Assembly: GCF_000717245.1 (NCBI RefSeq)
Contig: NZ_JNYQ01000004.1
Coordinates: 868,001-932,000 of the forward strand
From: Kitasatospora papulosa
GTDB taxonomy: Bacteria > Actinomycetota > Actinomycetes > Streptomycetales > Streptomycetaceae
DNA length: 64,000 nt
Direction: 5' to 3'
The notes under the pieces were generated by a model, which had not been told where the DNA came from, did no database searches, and saw only the letters and a program-made list of their open reading frames with translations. A program made the position numbers and the translations under genes. Of this stretch, positions 14,288 to 22,846 are shown piece by piece (the stretch's first letter is position 1; each line of letters opens with the position of its first letter).

Positions 14288-17200
14288 TCAGACCTCTTCG
14301 ACGCTGCTCGGCTCGCGCCGGGACAGGTCGATACCGAGCTCCTCCGCCGCGCGGAAGACGTCCTCGTCCGTGTCGCGCATCTCGATGGACATGCCGTCCG
14401 AGGACAGCACCTCCACGTTGAGGCAGAGCGACTGCATTTCCTTGATGAGCACCTTGAAGGACTCGGGAATGCCCGGCTCGGGGATGTTCTCGCCCTTGAC
14501 GATCGCCTCGTAGACCTTCACGCGGCCGGTGACGTCGTCGGACTTGATCGTCAGGAGTTCCTGGAGGGCGTATGCGGCGCCGTAAGCCTCAAGGGCCCAC
14601 ACCTCCATCTCACCGAATCGCTGCCCACCGAACTGCGCCTTACCACCCAGCGGCTGCTGCGTGATCATGGAGTACGGGCCGGTCGAACGGGCGTGGAGCT
14701 TGTCGTCGACCAGGTGGTGCAGCTTGAGGATGTACATGTACCCGATCGAGACCGGGTCCGGGAACGGCTCGCCGGAGCGGCCGTCGAACAGGTTGGCCTT
14801 GCCCGAGGGCAGGACCAGCCGGTCGCCGTCGCGGTTCGGGATCGTGGCCTGGAAGAGGCCGGTGATCTCGTCCTCGCGCGCACCGTCGAAGACCGGGGTG
14901 GCGACGTTGGTACCGGGGGCGACCTGGTCGGCGCCGATGGCCTGCAGGCGCTGGGCCCACTCGTCACCGAGGCCGGAGACGTCCCAGCCGCGGCTGGCGA
15001 GCCAGCCGAGGTGGATCTCCAGGACCTGTCCCGGGTTCATTCGGGACGGGACACCCAGCGGGTTGAGGATGATGTCGACCGGGGTGCCGTCCTCGAGGAA
15101 CGGCATGTCCTCGATCGGGAGGATCTTCGAGATGACGCCCTTGTTGCCGTGACGGCCGGCGAGCTTGTCACCGTCGGTGATCTTGCGCTTCTGCGCGACG
15201 TAGACGCGCACCAGCTGGTTCACGCCCGGCGGCAGCTCGTCGCCCTCTTCGCGGTCGAAGACGCGGACGCCGATGACCTTGCCGATCTCACCGTGCGGGA
15301 CCTTGAGCGAGGTGTCACGCACCTCGCGCGCCTTCTCGCCGAAGATCGCGCGGAGCAGGCGCTCCTCCGGGGTCAGCTCGGTCTCACCCTTGGGCGTGAC
15401 CTTGCCGACGAGGATGTCACCGGCGACGACCTCGGCACCGATACGGATGATGCCGCGCTCGTCGAGGTCCGCGAGGACCTCTTCGGAGACGTTCGGGATG
15501 TCCCGGGTGATCTCCTCCGGGCCGAGCTTGGTGTCACGGGCGTCGACCTCGTGCTCCTCGATGTGGATCGAGGAGAGGACGTCGTCCTGCACGAGGCGCT
15601 GCGACAGGATGATCGCGTCCTCGTAGTTGTGACCCTCCCACGGCATGAACGCCACGAGCAGGTTCTTGCCGAGCGCCATCTCACCGTTCTCGGTGGCGGG
15701 CCCGTCGGCGAGGACCTGGCTCTCGATCACGCGGTCGCCCTCGGAGACGACGACCTTCTGGTTGACCGAGGTGCCCTGGTTGGAGCGCGAGAACTTGGCG
15801 ATGCGGTACGTGGTGTACGTGCCGTCGTCGTTCGTCACGGTGATGTAGTCCGCGGAGACCTCCTGGACCACACCCGCCTTCTCCGCCTTGAGCACGTCGC
15901 CGGCGTCGGTGGCACAGCGGTACTCCATGCCGGTGCCGACCAGCGGCGCCTCGCTCTTGATGAGCGGGACGGCCTGACGCATCATGTTCGCGCCCATGAG
16001 GGCACGGTTGGCGTCGTCGTGCTCGAGGAACGGGATCATCGCGGTCGCGACCGACACCATCTGGCGCGGCGAGACGTCCATGTAGTCGACGTCGTCACCG
16101 GGGATGTAGTCGATCTCTCCGCCACGACGGCGGACCAGGACGCGGGCCTCGGTGAAGCGCATGTCGTCGGAGAGCGTCGCGTTCGCCTGGGCGATCACGA
16201 AGCGGTCCTCTTCGTCGGCCGTCAGGTAGTCGACGTCGTCGGTGACGACGCCCTCGACGACCTTGCGGTAGGGCGTCTCGATGAACCCGAACGGGTTGAT
16301 GCGCCCGTAGGAGGCCAGCGAACCGATCAGACCGATGTTCGGGCCTTCGGGCGTCTCGATCGGGCACATGCGGCCGTAGTGCGACGGGTGCACGTCGCGG
16401 ACCTCGAAGCCGGCCCGCTCACGGGACAGACCACCCGGGCCGAGGGCGTTCAGACGACGCTTGTGCGTCAGCCCCGACAGCGGGTTGTTCTGGTCCATGA
16501 ACTGCGACAGCTGGCTGGTGCCGAAGAACTCCTTGATGGAGGCGACGACCGGCCGGATGTTGATCAGGGTCTGCGGCGTGATCGCCTCGACGTCCTGGGT
16601 GGTCATGCGCTCGCGCACGACACGCTCCATACGGGCGAGACCCGTACGGACCTGGTTCTGGATCAGCTCACCGACGTTACGGATACGGCGGTTGCCGAAG
16701 TGGTCGATGTCGTCGGTCTCGACCATGATCGAGCGGCCGGACTCGCCGACCGTCTCGGTCTCACCGGCGTGCAGCTTCACCAGGTACTTGATGGTGGCGA
16801 TGATGTCGTCGCTGGTGAGGACACCGGCGTCGAGCGGCTCGTCGGCGCCGAGCTTCTTGTTCACCTTGTAGCGGCCGACCTTCGCGAGGTCGTAGCGCTT
16901 CGGGTTGAAGTAGAGGTTCTCGAGCAGCGTCTGAGCGGCCTCGCGCGTGGGCGGCTCGCCCGGACGCAGCTTGCGGTAGATGTCGAGCAGCGCGTCGTCC
17001 TGGCCCTGGGTGTGGTCCTTCTCCAGGGTGGCGCGCATGGACTCGTACTCGCCGAACTCCTCGAGGATCTGCTCGGTGGTCCAGCCGAGAGCCTTCAGGA
17101 GGACGGTGACGGACTGCTTGCGCTTGCGGTCGATGCGGACACCGACCATGTCGCGCTTGTCGATCTCCATCTCCAGCCAGGCACCCCGGGACGGGATGAT

Positions 17201-17773
17201 CTTGGCGGAGAAGATGTCCTTGTCGGACGTCTTGTCGATGGAGGAGTCGAAGTAGACACCCGGCGAGCGCACGAGCTGCGACACGACGACACGCTCGGTG
17301 CCGTTGATGACGAAGGTGCCCTTGTTGGTCATGAGCGGGAAGTCGCCCATGAAGACCGTCTGGGACTTGATCTCGCCGGTCTCGTTGTTGGTGAACTCGG
17401 CCGTGACGAAGAGCGGCGCGGCGAACGTGAAGTCGCGCTCCTTGCACTCGTCGATCGAGTTCTTCGGGGGCTCGAAGCGGTGGTCGCGGAATGTGAGCGA
17501 CATCGACCCGGAGAAGTCCTCGATCGGAGAGATCTCCTCGAAGATCTCCTCCAGGCCGGACTTGGTGGGGACGTCTTGTCCGCTGTCCAGAGCAGCCTCG
17601 ACGCGAGCCTTCCAGGCGGCGTTGCCGAGGAGCCAGTCGAAGCTCTCGGTCTGCAGCGCGAGGAGGTTCGGAACCTCGAGGGGCTCCTTGATCTTTGCAA
17701 AAGAGATGCGCAGCGGGGCGGTGCTGGCACCGTTGTTCGTATTCGAGGTCGAGGCGTTGCGCGAGGCGGCCAA
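14288..17773 (-). CDS. rpoB: DNA-directed RNA polymerase subunit beta
   Basis: The 1161-residue beta subunit. The TTG start at 17773 gives MAASRNAST, the conserved Streptomyces N-terminus, and is preceded by GGAAGGA at suitable spacing; the longer open frame is not conserved. The rifampicin-determining region around residues 420-450 is intact (GTSQLSQFMDQNNPLSG, then LTHKRRLNALGPGG). Position 442, the equivalent of E. coli Ser531, is Asn (AAC codon, 16448-16450). The conserved HNYEDAI and AQKRKITDGDKLAGRHGNKG stretches near the active site are intact. Its own promoter lies about 165 bp upstream, and rpoC follows. Confidence 0.98.
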   Translation of the reverse strand: MAASRNASTSNTNNGASTAPLRISFAKIKEPLEVPNLLALQTESFDWLLGNAAWKARVEAALDSGQDVPTKSGLEEIFEEISPIEDFSGSMSLTFRDHRFEPPKNSIDECKERDFTFAAPLFVTAEFTNNETGEIKSQTVFMGDFPLMTNKGTFVINGTERVVVSQLVRSPGVYFDSSIDKTSDKDIFSAKIIPSRGAWLEMEIDKRDMVGVRIDRKRKQSVTVLLKALGWTTEQILEEFGEYESMRATLEKDHTQGQDDALLDIYRKLRPGEPPTREAAQTLLENLYFNPKRYDLAKVGRYKVNKKLGADEPLDAGVLTSDDIIATIKYLVKLHAGETETVGESGRSIMVETDDIDHFGNRRIRNVGELIQNQVRTGLARMERVVRERMTTQDVEAITPQTLINIRPVVASIKEFFGTSQLSQFMDQNNPLSGLTHKRRLNALGPGGLSRERAGFEVRDVHPSHYGRMCPIETPEGPNIGLIGSLASYGRINPFGFIETPYRKVVEGVVTDDVDYLTADEEDRFVIAQANATLSDDMRFTEARVLVRRRGGEIDYIPGDDVDYMDVSPRQMVSVATAMIPFLEHDDANRALMGANMMRQAVPLIKSEAPLVGTGMEYRCATDAGDVLKAEKAGVVQEVSADYITVTNDDGTYTTYRIAKFSRSNQGTSVNQKVVVSEGDRVIESQVLADGPATENGEMALGKNLLVAFMPWEGHNYEDAIILSQRLVQDDVLSSIHIEEHEVDARDTKLGPEEITRDIPNVSEEVLADLDERGIIRIGAEVVAGDILVGKVTPKGETELTPEERLLRAIFGEKAREVRDTSLKVPHGEIGKVIGVRVFDREEGDELPPGVNQLVRVYVAQKRKITDGDKLAGRHGNKGVISKILPIEDMPFLEDGTPVDIILNPLGVPSRMNPGQVLEIHLGWLASRGWDVSGLGDEWAQRLQAIGADQVAPGTNVATPVFDGAREDEITGLFQATIPNRDGDRLVLPSGKANLFDGRSGEPFPDPVSIGYMYILKLHHLVDDKLHARSTGPYSMITQQPLGGKAQFGGQRFGEMEVWALEAYGAAYALQELLTIKSDDVTGRVKVYEAIVKGENIPEPGIPESFKVLIKEMQSLCLNVEVLSSDGMSIEMRDTDEDVFRAAEELGIDLSRREPSSVEEV

Positions 17774-17936
17774 GAGGGGGTCCTTCCGAGGGCTCGGACT
17801 CACTACGCGCGTACCGGCCCCAAGCCGCACACAGAGACAGAAATCCCAAGGTCAGGGAAGGTCCGGCCATCGGTGCTAGGCGTGGGCATGCCCCTGGTGA
17901 CGGGCAGGAGGCAGCTAACAGGCAGCGCAAAGGGTC

Positions 17937-17965
17937 AGTGTAGCCAAGTGCCACACTGATGTCCA
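17937..17965 (-). promoter_or_regulatory. Promoter of rpoBC
   Basis: Minus-strand TGGACA (17960-17965), a 17-bp spacer and TACACT (17937-17942) fit the principal-sigma consensus closely. Transcription would start near 17930 and give a leader of about 155 nt. The 611-bp rplL-rpoB gap also holds the rplL attenuator (18292-18321); further weak promoter-like hexamers lie between, but I see no gene. Confidence 0.7.
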
Positions 17966-18291
17966 GTCGGGGTTCTCAGAGACCCACGTTGCTCTCAACA
18001 GCTGTTCTCAACACCTATGAATAGCCCTCGCGCGGGGTGCGCTCTTCTTTACTGCCCTCTTCGCTCTCGATCCATGCCTCGGAAGCGGATCGAGATGACG
18101 ACGCGTCCTGAGAATTGCGCGCCGCGTGCGGTTCGTCAAGGCCCCGAGGGCCTCGGCGGAGGTCCGGCGATCTTCACCTGCGCCCGGGGGACGCCGGTTG
18201 ACGCCTCACGGCGCTCCTGGAGAAACGCACGGCGAAGATCACCCTACTCGTCGTGCGCGGAAGATCAAGGCAGCCTCCGGGGGCATGCCGA

Positions 18292-18321
18292 AGGGCGACC
18301 ACCCGGATGGGTGATCGCCCT
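18292..18321 (-). terminator. Terminator or attenuator between rplL and rpoB
   Basis: A 13-bp stem with one wobble (AGGGCGATCACCC on the minus strand) and a 4-nt loop, about 64 bp past rplL. There is no T run, so partial termination, which would set the ratio of L7/L12 to RNA polymerase transcripts, is more likely than a full stop. This is inferred from position and structure. Confidence 0.65.
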
Positions 18322-18384
18322 GGCTGAGGTCACTCAGCGCCGTGCGGCGTGAGCGTCCTCGGAAGAGTCAGACGACTCTCGAAG

Positions 18385-18768
18385 TCACTTGACCTCGACG
18401 GAGGCGCCGGCGCCCTTGAGGGACTCGGCAGCCTTCTCGGCGGCCTCCTTGGCGACCTTCTCGAGGACGGGCTTCGGGGCGCCGTCGACGAGGTCCTTGG
18501 CCTCCTTGAGACCCAGCGAGGTCAGCTCACGCACGACCTTGATGACCTGGATCTTCTTGTCACCGGCGGCGGTGAGGACGACGTCGAACTCGTCCTGCTC
18601 CTCAGCGGCCTCGGCGGCCGGGCCGGCGCCCGCGGGGCCGGCGACGGCGACGGCCGCGGCGGCGGTGACGTCGAACTTCTCCTCGAACGCCTTAACGAAC
18701 TCGGAGAGCTCGATGAGGGTGAGCTCCTCGAACTGAGCGAGCAGGTCTTCCTGGCTGAGCTTCGCCAT
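18385..18768 (-). CDS. rplL: 50S ribosomal protein L7/L12
   Basis: A 127-residue stalk protein. It has an N-terminal dimerisation helix region, an Ala/Gly-rich hinge (about 35-55) and a compact C-terminal domain (FDVVLTAAGDKKIQVIKVVR and GLKEAKDLVDGAPK) that recruits translation factors. It lies 81 bp downstream of rplJ; the two form the L10(L12)n stalk and share the L10 leader. Confidence 0.98.
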   Translation of the reverse strand: MAKLSQEDLLAQFEELTLIELSEFVKAFEEKFDVTAAAAVAVAGPAGAGPAAEAAEEQDEFDVVLTAAGDKKIQVIKVVRELTSLGLKEAKDLVDGAPKPVLEKVAKEAAEKAAESLKGAGASVEVK

Positions 18769-18849
18769 GATGGCGTCCTTCCACTATTCGGCAGGTGCCG
18801 GTTGTATATGTCGGCGGGCGTACGTGGTGCCCGCTGGACCACCGAGTGG

Positions 18850-19407
18850 TTACTCGGCAGCCTCGGCGGGAGCCGGCGTACCGGCACCGCCCTGCTCGGC
18901 CCTCTTGGCGCGAAGCGCTTCCGCGGTGCGGACGAACTTCGACGGCAGAGCCTGGAAGAGCTGCGCAGCCTGAGTCTGCTTGCCCTTCATGGCGCCGGCC
19001 AGCTTGGCGAGCAGAACCTCGCGGGACTCGAGGTCCGCGAGCTTCTTGATCTCATCGGCGGACAGCGCCTTACCGTCAAGGACACCGCCCTTGATGATGA
19101 GGTTCGGGTTGTCCTTGGCGAAGTCACGAAGACCCTTCGCCGACTCCACCGGGTCACCGGTGATGAAGGCAACCGCCGTCGGACCTGCGAACAGGTCGTC
19201 CAGCGTGTCGATCCCGGCCTCGTTGGCCGCAATCTTGGTCAGCGTGTTCTTCACCACGGCGTACTGGGCGTTCTCACCGAGCGAACGACGCAGCGTCTTG
19301 AGCTGCGCCACGGTGAGACCCCGGTACTCGGTCAGCACGGCGGCGTTCGAGCTGCGGAACTGGTCCGTCAGCTCGGCTACCGCGGCAGCCTTGTCGGGCC
19401 TTGCCAT
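18850..19407 (-). CDS. rplJ: 50S ribosomal protein L10
   Basis: The 185-residue stalk-base protein that binds 23S rRNA and anchors L7/L12 dimers. The start at the ATG at 19407 (MARPDKAAAVAELTDQF) is preceded by GGAAGGAGG; the upstream frame lies in the leader RNA. The last 15 or so residues form a Pro/Ala/Gly-rich tail beyond the usual core. L10 complexes generally repress their own mRNA through a leader structure, which fits the RNA upstream. Confidence 0.96.
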   Translation of the reverse strand: MARPDKAAAVAELTDQFRSSNAAVLTEYRGLTVAQLKTLRRSLGENAQYAVVKNTLTKIAANEAGIDTLDDLFAGPTAVAFITGDPVESAKGLRDFAKDNPNLIIKGGVLDGKALSADEIKKLADLESREVLLAKLAGAMKGKQTQAAQLFQALPSKFVRTAEALRAKRAEQGGAGTPAPAEAAE

Positions 19408-19560
19408 GAGCGTCGGCCTCCTTCCGGGTGATGAGGACCGCTCAGAAGGGGCCGGGAAAGACGAAACGCCCCAGCACAAGTGCCAGGGCGCAGCTCAACC
19501 GGACAGAGTCCGGGAGCGATCCACAGTCACCTGCGCAGGTCGTCCGATCTAGCGGAACCT
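19408..19560 (-). ncRNA. Putative L10 leader (autoregulatory 5' UTR of rplJL)
   Basis: The region just upstream of rplJ on the minus strand is untranslated. It contains several complementary segments around CCTGCGCAGG, CGCTCCCGGACTC and GCGCCCTGGC, the position and general character of the L10-binding leader in other bacteria. The call rests on position and inspection; a covariance-model search would decide it. Confidence 0.5.
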
Positions 19561-19620
19561 TCGGTCACCGTTCCTCTGACGAGAACGCGGCAACGACCAG
19601 CGGTCTTTGGCTTCTTCACG

Positions 19621-19650
19621 AGAGTACGCGACCGGGGCCTTCGCGAGCAA
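19621..19650 (-). promoter_or_regulatory. Candidate promoter of rplJL
   Basis: Minus-strand TTGCTC (19645-19650), an 18-bp spacer and TACTCT (19621-19626). Transcription from here gives a leader of roughly 200 nt that includes the putative L10-binding structure. The remaining rplA-rplJ gap of 400 bp holds the rplA terminator and no gene. Confidence 0.45.
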
Positions 19651-19729
19651 ATCCGTCATGATCCGTCCCCCGAAAGGGGTTTACGCCCTCGTCGACGCCG
19701 GAGGCCGGCGTACGGGCCCGGGGGTACGA

Positions 19730-19771
19730 GGACGGGCCCCGCACCCTCCGAAGAGGCTGCGGGGCCCGTCC
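19730..19771 (-). terminator. Terminator after rplKA
   Basis: A perfect 14-bp stem (GGACGGGCCCCGCA with its complement) plus an inner stem, about 36 bp after the rplA stop. It separates the rplK-rplA unit from rplJ-rplL. Confidence 0.85.
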
Positions 19772-19807
19772 GTTGCCGTGACGCGGCTACCTGCTGAGCA
19801 CGGGGGC

Positions 19808-20530
19808 TCAGACGGCGGCCGGGTCCTCCTCGACGAGGAGGTTGCGCACGCGGTTGGCGTCCAGCGGGATGCCGGGGCCCATCGTCGTGCTCATGGTCGC
19901 CTTCTTGATGAAGCGACCCTTCGCGGCGGACGGCTTCAGACGGAGGATCTCCTCCAGGGCCGCGCCGTAGTTCTCGACCAGCTTCGTGTCATCGAAAGAG
20001 GTCTTTCCGATGATGAAGTGCAGGTTCGAGTGCTTGTCGACGCGGAACTCGATCTTTCCGCCCTTGATGTCGTTGACAGCCTTCACGACATCGGGGGTGA
20101 CGGTGCCGGTCTTCGGGTTCGGCATCAGACCACGCGGACCGAGCACGCGGCCCAGGCGGCCGACCTTGCCCATGAGGTCCGGCGTGGCGACGACGGCGTC
20201 GAAGTCCAGACGGCCCTTCGCCACCTCGTCGATGAGCTCGTCGGCGCCGACGATGTCGGCGCCCGCGGCTTCCGCGGCCGCAGCACGGTCACCGGTCGCG
20301 AAGACCAGGACCCGGGCGGTCTTGCCGGTGCCGTGCGGGAGGTTCACGGTGCCACGGACCATCTGGTCGGCCTTGCGAGGGTCAACACCCAGGCAGAACG
20401 CGACCTCGACGGTGCCGTCGAACTTGGTGGCGGCGGTGTCCTTGGCGAGACGGACGGCCTCGAGCGGGGCGTAGGTACGCTCCCGGTCGATCTTCGCGTC
20501 CGCAGCGCGGAGGTTCTTGCTGCGCTTCAC
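19808..20530 (-). CDS. rplA: 50S ribosomal protein L1
   Basis: A 240-residue L1, which binds 23S rRNA at the mobile L1 stalk near the E site and, in many bacteria, represses its own rplKA mRNA. The signature GRVLGPRGLMPNPKTGTVT is present, and both domains are complete. It lies 82 bp downstream of rplK with a terminator behind it. Confidence 0.98.
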   Translation of the reverse strand: MKRSKNLRAADAKIDRERTYAPLEAVRLAKDTAATKFDGTVEVAFCLGVDPRKADQMVRGTVNLPHGTGKTARVLVFATGDRAAAAEAAGADIVGADELIDEVAKGRLDFDAVVATPDLMGKVGRLGRVLGPRGLMPNPKTGTVTPDVVKAVNDIKGGKIEFRVDKHSNLHFIIGKTSFDDTKLVENYGAALEEILRLKPSAAKGRFIKKATMSTTMGPGIPLDANRVRNLLVEEDPAAV

Positions 20531-20612
20531 ATCTACTCCTGTGGTTTTCAGAGTGTGGAGTCGTGGTGCGGACCAGCGCTTGGTCCTACCACTGTGGGGC
20601 TACGGGGCTGAC

Positions 20613-21047
20613 TCAGCCTTCGACCGTGATGCCCATGGAACGGGCGGTGCCAGCGATGATCTTCGACGCGGCGTCGAGGTCGTTGGCGTTCAGGTCGGGG
20701 AGCTTGGTCGTGGCGATCTCGCGGACCTGGTCGGCCGTGAGCTTGGCGACCTTGGTCTTGTGCGGCTCGCCGGAGCCCTTGTCCACACCCGCGGCCTTGA
20801 GGATCAGCTTGGCGGCCGGCGGAGTCTTCGTGACGAAGGTGAAGGAGCGGTCCTCGTAGACCGTGATCTCCACCGGCACGACCATGCCACGCTGCGACTC
20901 GGTCGCGGCGTTGTAGGCCTTGCAGAACTCCATGATGTTGACGCCGTGCTGGCCCAGCGCGGGACCGACCGGCGGCGCCGGGTTGGCCGCACCGGCGTTG
21001 ATCTGGAGCTTGATAAGCCCCGTGACCTTCTTCTTCTTGGGAGGCAT
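20613..21047 (-). CDS. rplK: 50S ribosomal protein L11
   Basis: A 144-residue L11 of the GTPase-associated centre. It has the Pro-rich N-terminal hinge ([17 protein letters not shown]) and a complete C-terminal rRNA-binding domain ([18 protein letters not shown]). In Streptomyces L11 is linked to RelA activation and thiopeptide sensitivity. First gene of the rplK-rplA unit, after a terminator that closes nusG. Confidence 0.98.
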
Positions 21048-21117
21048 TGCTCTCTCCGGGTCCTAGTGAGAGTGTTTCGCCGCCGTTCCGGTCATCCGGA
21101 TGGAGGCATACCGCGCA

Positions 21118-21145
21118 ACGATAACGGGTATAGCTGCGCGACCAA
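21118..21145 (-). promoter_or_regulatory. Candidate promoter of rplKA
   Basis: Minus-strand TTGGTC (21140-21145), a 16-bp spacer and TATCGT (21118-21123), just downstream of the nusG terminator and about 70 bp before rplK. The -35 element overlaps the T tract of the terminator. Moderate match only. Confidence 0.4.
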
Positions 21146-21147
21146 AA

Positions 21148-21193
21148 ACCGAGCAGGTCAGACGGGCTGCGAAGCCTGTCTGACCTGCTCGGT
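21148..21193 (-). terminator. Rho-independent terminator after nusG
   Basis: A perfect 16-bp stem (ACCGAGCAGGTCAGAC with its complement) with an inner GGCT/AGCC stem. It is followed on the minus strand by a T-rich tract and starts 32 bp past the nusG stop. Confidence 0.92.
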
Positions 21194-21224
21194 AGGCATG
21201 TGTCCAGGAACGGGCGGAAAGCCG

Positions 21225-22091
21225 TCAGTTCTTCTGGATCTGGTCGAAGCTGAGCTCGACCGGGGTCTCGCGACCGAAGATCTCGACGAGGCCCTTGACC
21301 TTCTTCGAGTCGGCGTTGATCTCGTTGATCGTCGCCTGCAGGGTCGCGAAGGGGCCGTCGGTGACGGTGACCGAGTCGCCCACCTCGAAGTCCAGGACCT
21401 GGACCTCGACCTTGCGGGCCGGAGCCGGCTTGCCCTCGGCCTCGGCCGCCTCGCGGGCCGCCTTCTCCTCGGCCTCGGGGGCGAGCATCTTGACGATCTC
21501 GTCCAGGGTCAGCGGGTACGGGTCGTAGGCGTTGCCCACGAAGCCGGTGACGCCGGGCGTGTTGCGGACAACACCCCAGGACTCGTTCGTCAGGTCCATG
21601 CGCACCAGGACGTATCCCGGGAGCTTGTTCTGACGGACGTTCTTGCGCTCACCGTTCTTGATCTGGACGATCTCTTCCTCGGGCACCTCGGCCTGGTAGA
21701 TGAAGTCCTCGACGTTGAGCGAGACGGCGCGCTGCTCCAGGTTGGCCTTCACGCGCTTCTCGTAACCGGCGTACGTGTGGATGACGTACCACTCACCGGG
21801 AAGTCCGCGCAGCTCGTCGCGCAGGGCGGCGACGGCGTCGACCGGGGCGGCCGGCTCGGCGTCCTCTTCGTCGGCAGCGTCCTCGTCACCCTCGACGGGC
21901 TCGTCGGCGTCGTCGTCGGACTCGGCACGCACGGCGTCCTGCTCGGCGGGCTCGCCCGCGGCGGCGTCAGCAGCGTCGACCTGGTCCGGGGCCACGGCAT
22001 CCGCCGCCTCGACGATGTCGAGCTCGTCCTCGGCGGACTCGACGGCGCTCGCCGTGGGCTCGGCGTCGTCGTTCAGGTTCGGGTCAGACAC
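21225..22091 (-). CDS. nusG: Transcription termination/antitermination factor NusG
   Basis: A 288-residue NusG. The core NGN domain begins at about residue 100 (EWYVIHTYAGYEKRV), and the KOW domain occupies the C-terminus (VGDSVTVTDGPFATLQATI near 235-253). Residues 1-95 are an acidic, Ala/Asp/Glu-rich extension typical of Streptomyces NusG and absent from the E. coli protein. It binds RNA polymerase and modulates pausing and Rho. GTG start; it is 74 bp downstream of secE, the classical secE-nusG pairing. Confidence 0.97.
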   Translation of the reverse strand: MSDPNLNDDAEPTASAVESAEDELDIVEAADAVAPDQVDAADAAAGEPAEQDAVRAESDDDADEPVEGDEDAADEEDAEPAAPVDAVAALRDELRGLPGEWYVIHTYAGYEKRVKANLEQRAVSLNVEDFIYQAEVPEEEIVQIKNGERKNVRQNKLPGYVLVRMDLTNESWGVVRNTPGVTGFVGNAYDPYPLTLDEIVKMLAPEAEEKAAREAAEAEGKPAPARKVEVQVLDFEVGDSVTVTDGPFATLQATINEINADSKKVKGLVEIFGRETPVELSFDQIQKN

Positions 22092-22165
22092 GATGGCTGC
22101 TTCTTCCTGGATACATATGGGTGGAACATGCGAAAGGGGCGCCGATGAGGCGCCCTCCGCGGGGA

Positions 22166-22453
22166 TCAGCCGAAGACGTACTTGATGACCCGCGCAAATC
22201 CGAAGTCAATCACGGTGACGAGACCGATCATGACGACCACGAAAACGATCACGACGGCCGTGTACGTGGACAGCTGGCTGCGCGTGGGCCAGACGACCTT
22301 GCGGAGCTCGGCGACGATCTGGCGGTAGAACAGCGCGAGACGGCCCAGAGGGCCCTTCTTGCCGCGCTTGCCGCCCTTCCGAGCCTTCTTCTTCGACTCG
22401 GGGGCTTCGTCCTCGGCATCAGGCATGTCGATGGAGCCCACGGCGTCCGTCAC
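22166..22453 (-). CDS. secE: Preprotein translocase subunit SecE
   Basis: A 95-residue single-pass SecE, stabiliser of SecY in the Sec translocon. A charged N-terminal half (ESKKKARKGGKRGKKG) is followed by the amphipathic SecE signature (YRQIVAELRKVVWPTRSQL) and one membrane helix at the C-terminus. I chose the GTG at 22453 because AGGTGAG lies just upstream and the product (VTDAVGSIDM) matches the family. An ATG eight codons further upstream lacks a ribosome-binding site. nusG follows. Confidence 0.95.
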   Translation of the reverse strand: MTDAVGSIDMPDAEDEAPESKKKARKGGKRGKKGPLGRLALFYRQIVAELRKVVWPTRSQLSTYTAVVIVFVVVMIGLVTVIDFGFARVIKYVFG

Positions 22454-22559
22454 GCTACTCACCTGATTCCGGGTCATGGCCGTGCCGCGCCCGGTGGAGC
22501 CGCACGGCGGTGCATTGAAGTACGTACATGCGCACACATCCTGGCGAAGGAGTGTGTAG

Positions 22560-22632
22560 CAGGGCCGGAGGGACTTGAACCCCCAACCGCTGGTTTTGGA
22601 GACCAGTGCTCTACCAATTGAGCTACGACCCT
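22560..22632 (-). tRNA. tRNA-Trp (CCA anticodon)
   Basis: A 73-nt cloverleaf on the minus strand. The acceptor stem is AGGGTCG/CGGCCCT with discriminator G, the anticodon loop CTCCAAA contains CCA, and the T arm contains GGTTCAAGTCC. CCA is not encoded. It lies just upstream of secE. Confidence 0.96.
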
Positions 22633-22846
22633 TTGTGGTTTCCACCAACCTACCGCATCCTCCCCGGTGAGCGGGTGGGGAAAACGGTGCGGCTGATGAA
22701 GGCCAACGACAGGTGAGTGTACGTGCTCAGCGCCGCCGCGTCGAACAGACCACAACCGACCGGTCCTGTCCGGATGCTGTCCGAGTCCTGTCCGGTCCCT
22801 GAAACCCCTGTGCCGGGGGCTTTTCCGGTCTGCGAGCATGGGGGGC

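Noticed and set aside
14693..17959. A 1088-residue open frame on the plus strand across rpoB
   Set aside because: Again a shadow of a conserved gene, with low-complexity composition and no motif.
22560..22632. tRNA-Trp as an integration site for a mobile element
   Set aside because: No integrase, no repeated 3' tRNA end and no atypical genes lie nearby; flanking genes are conserved core genes.
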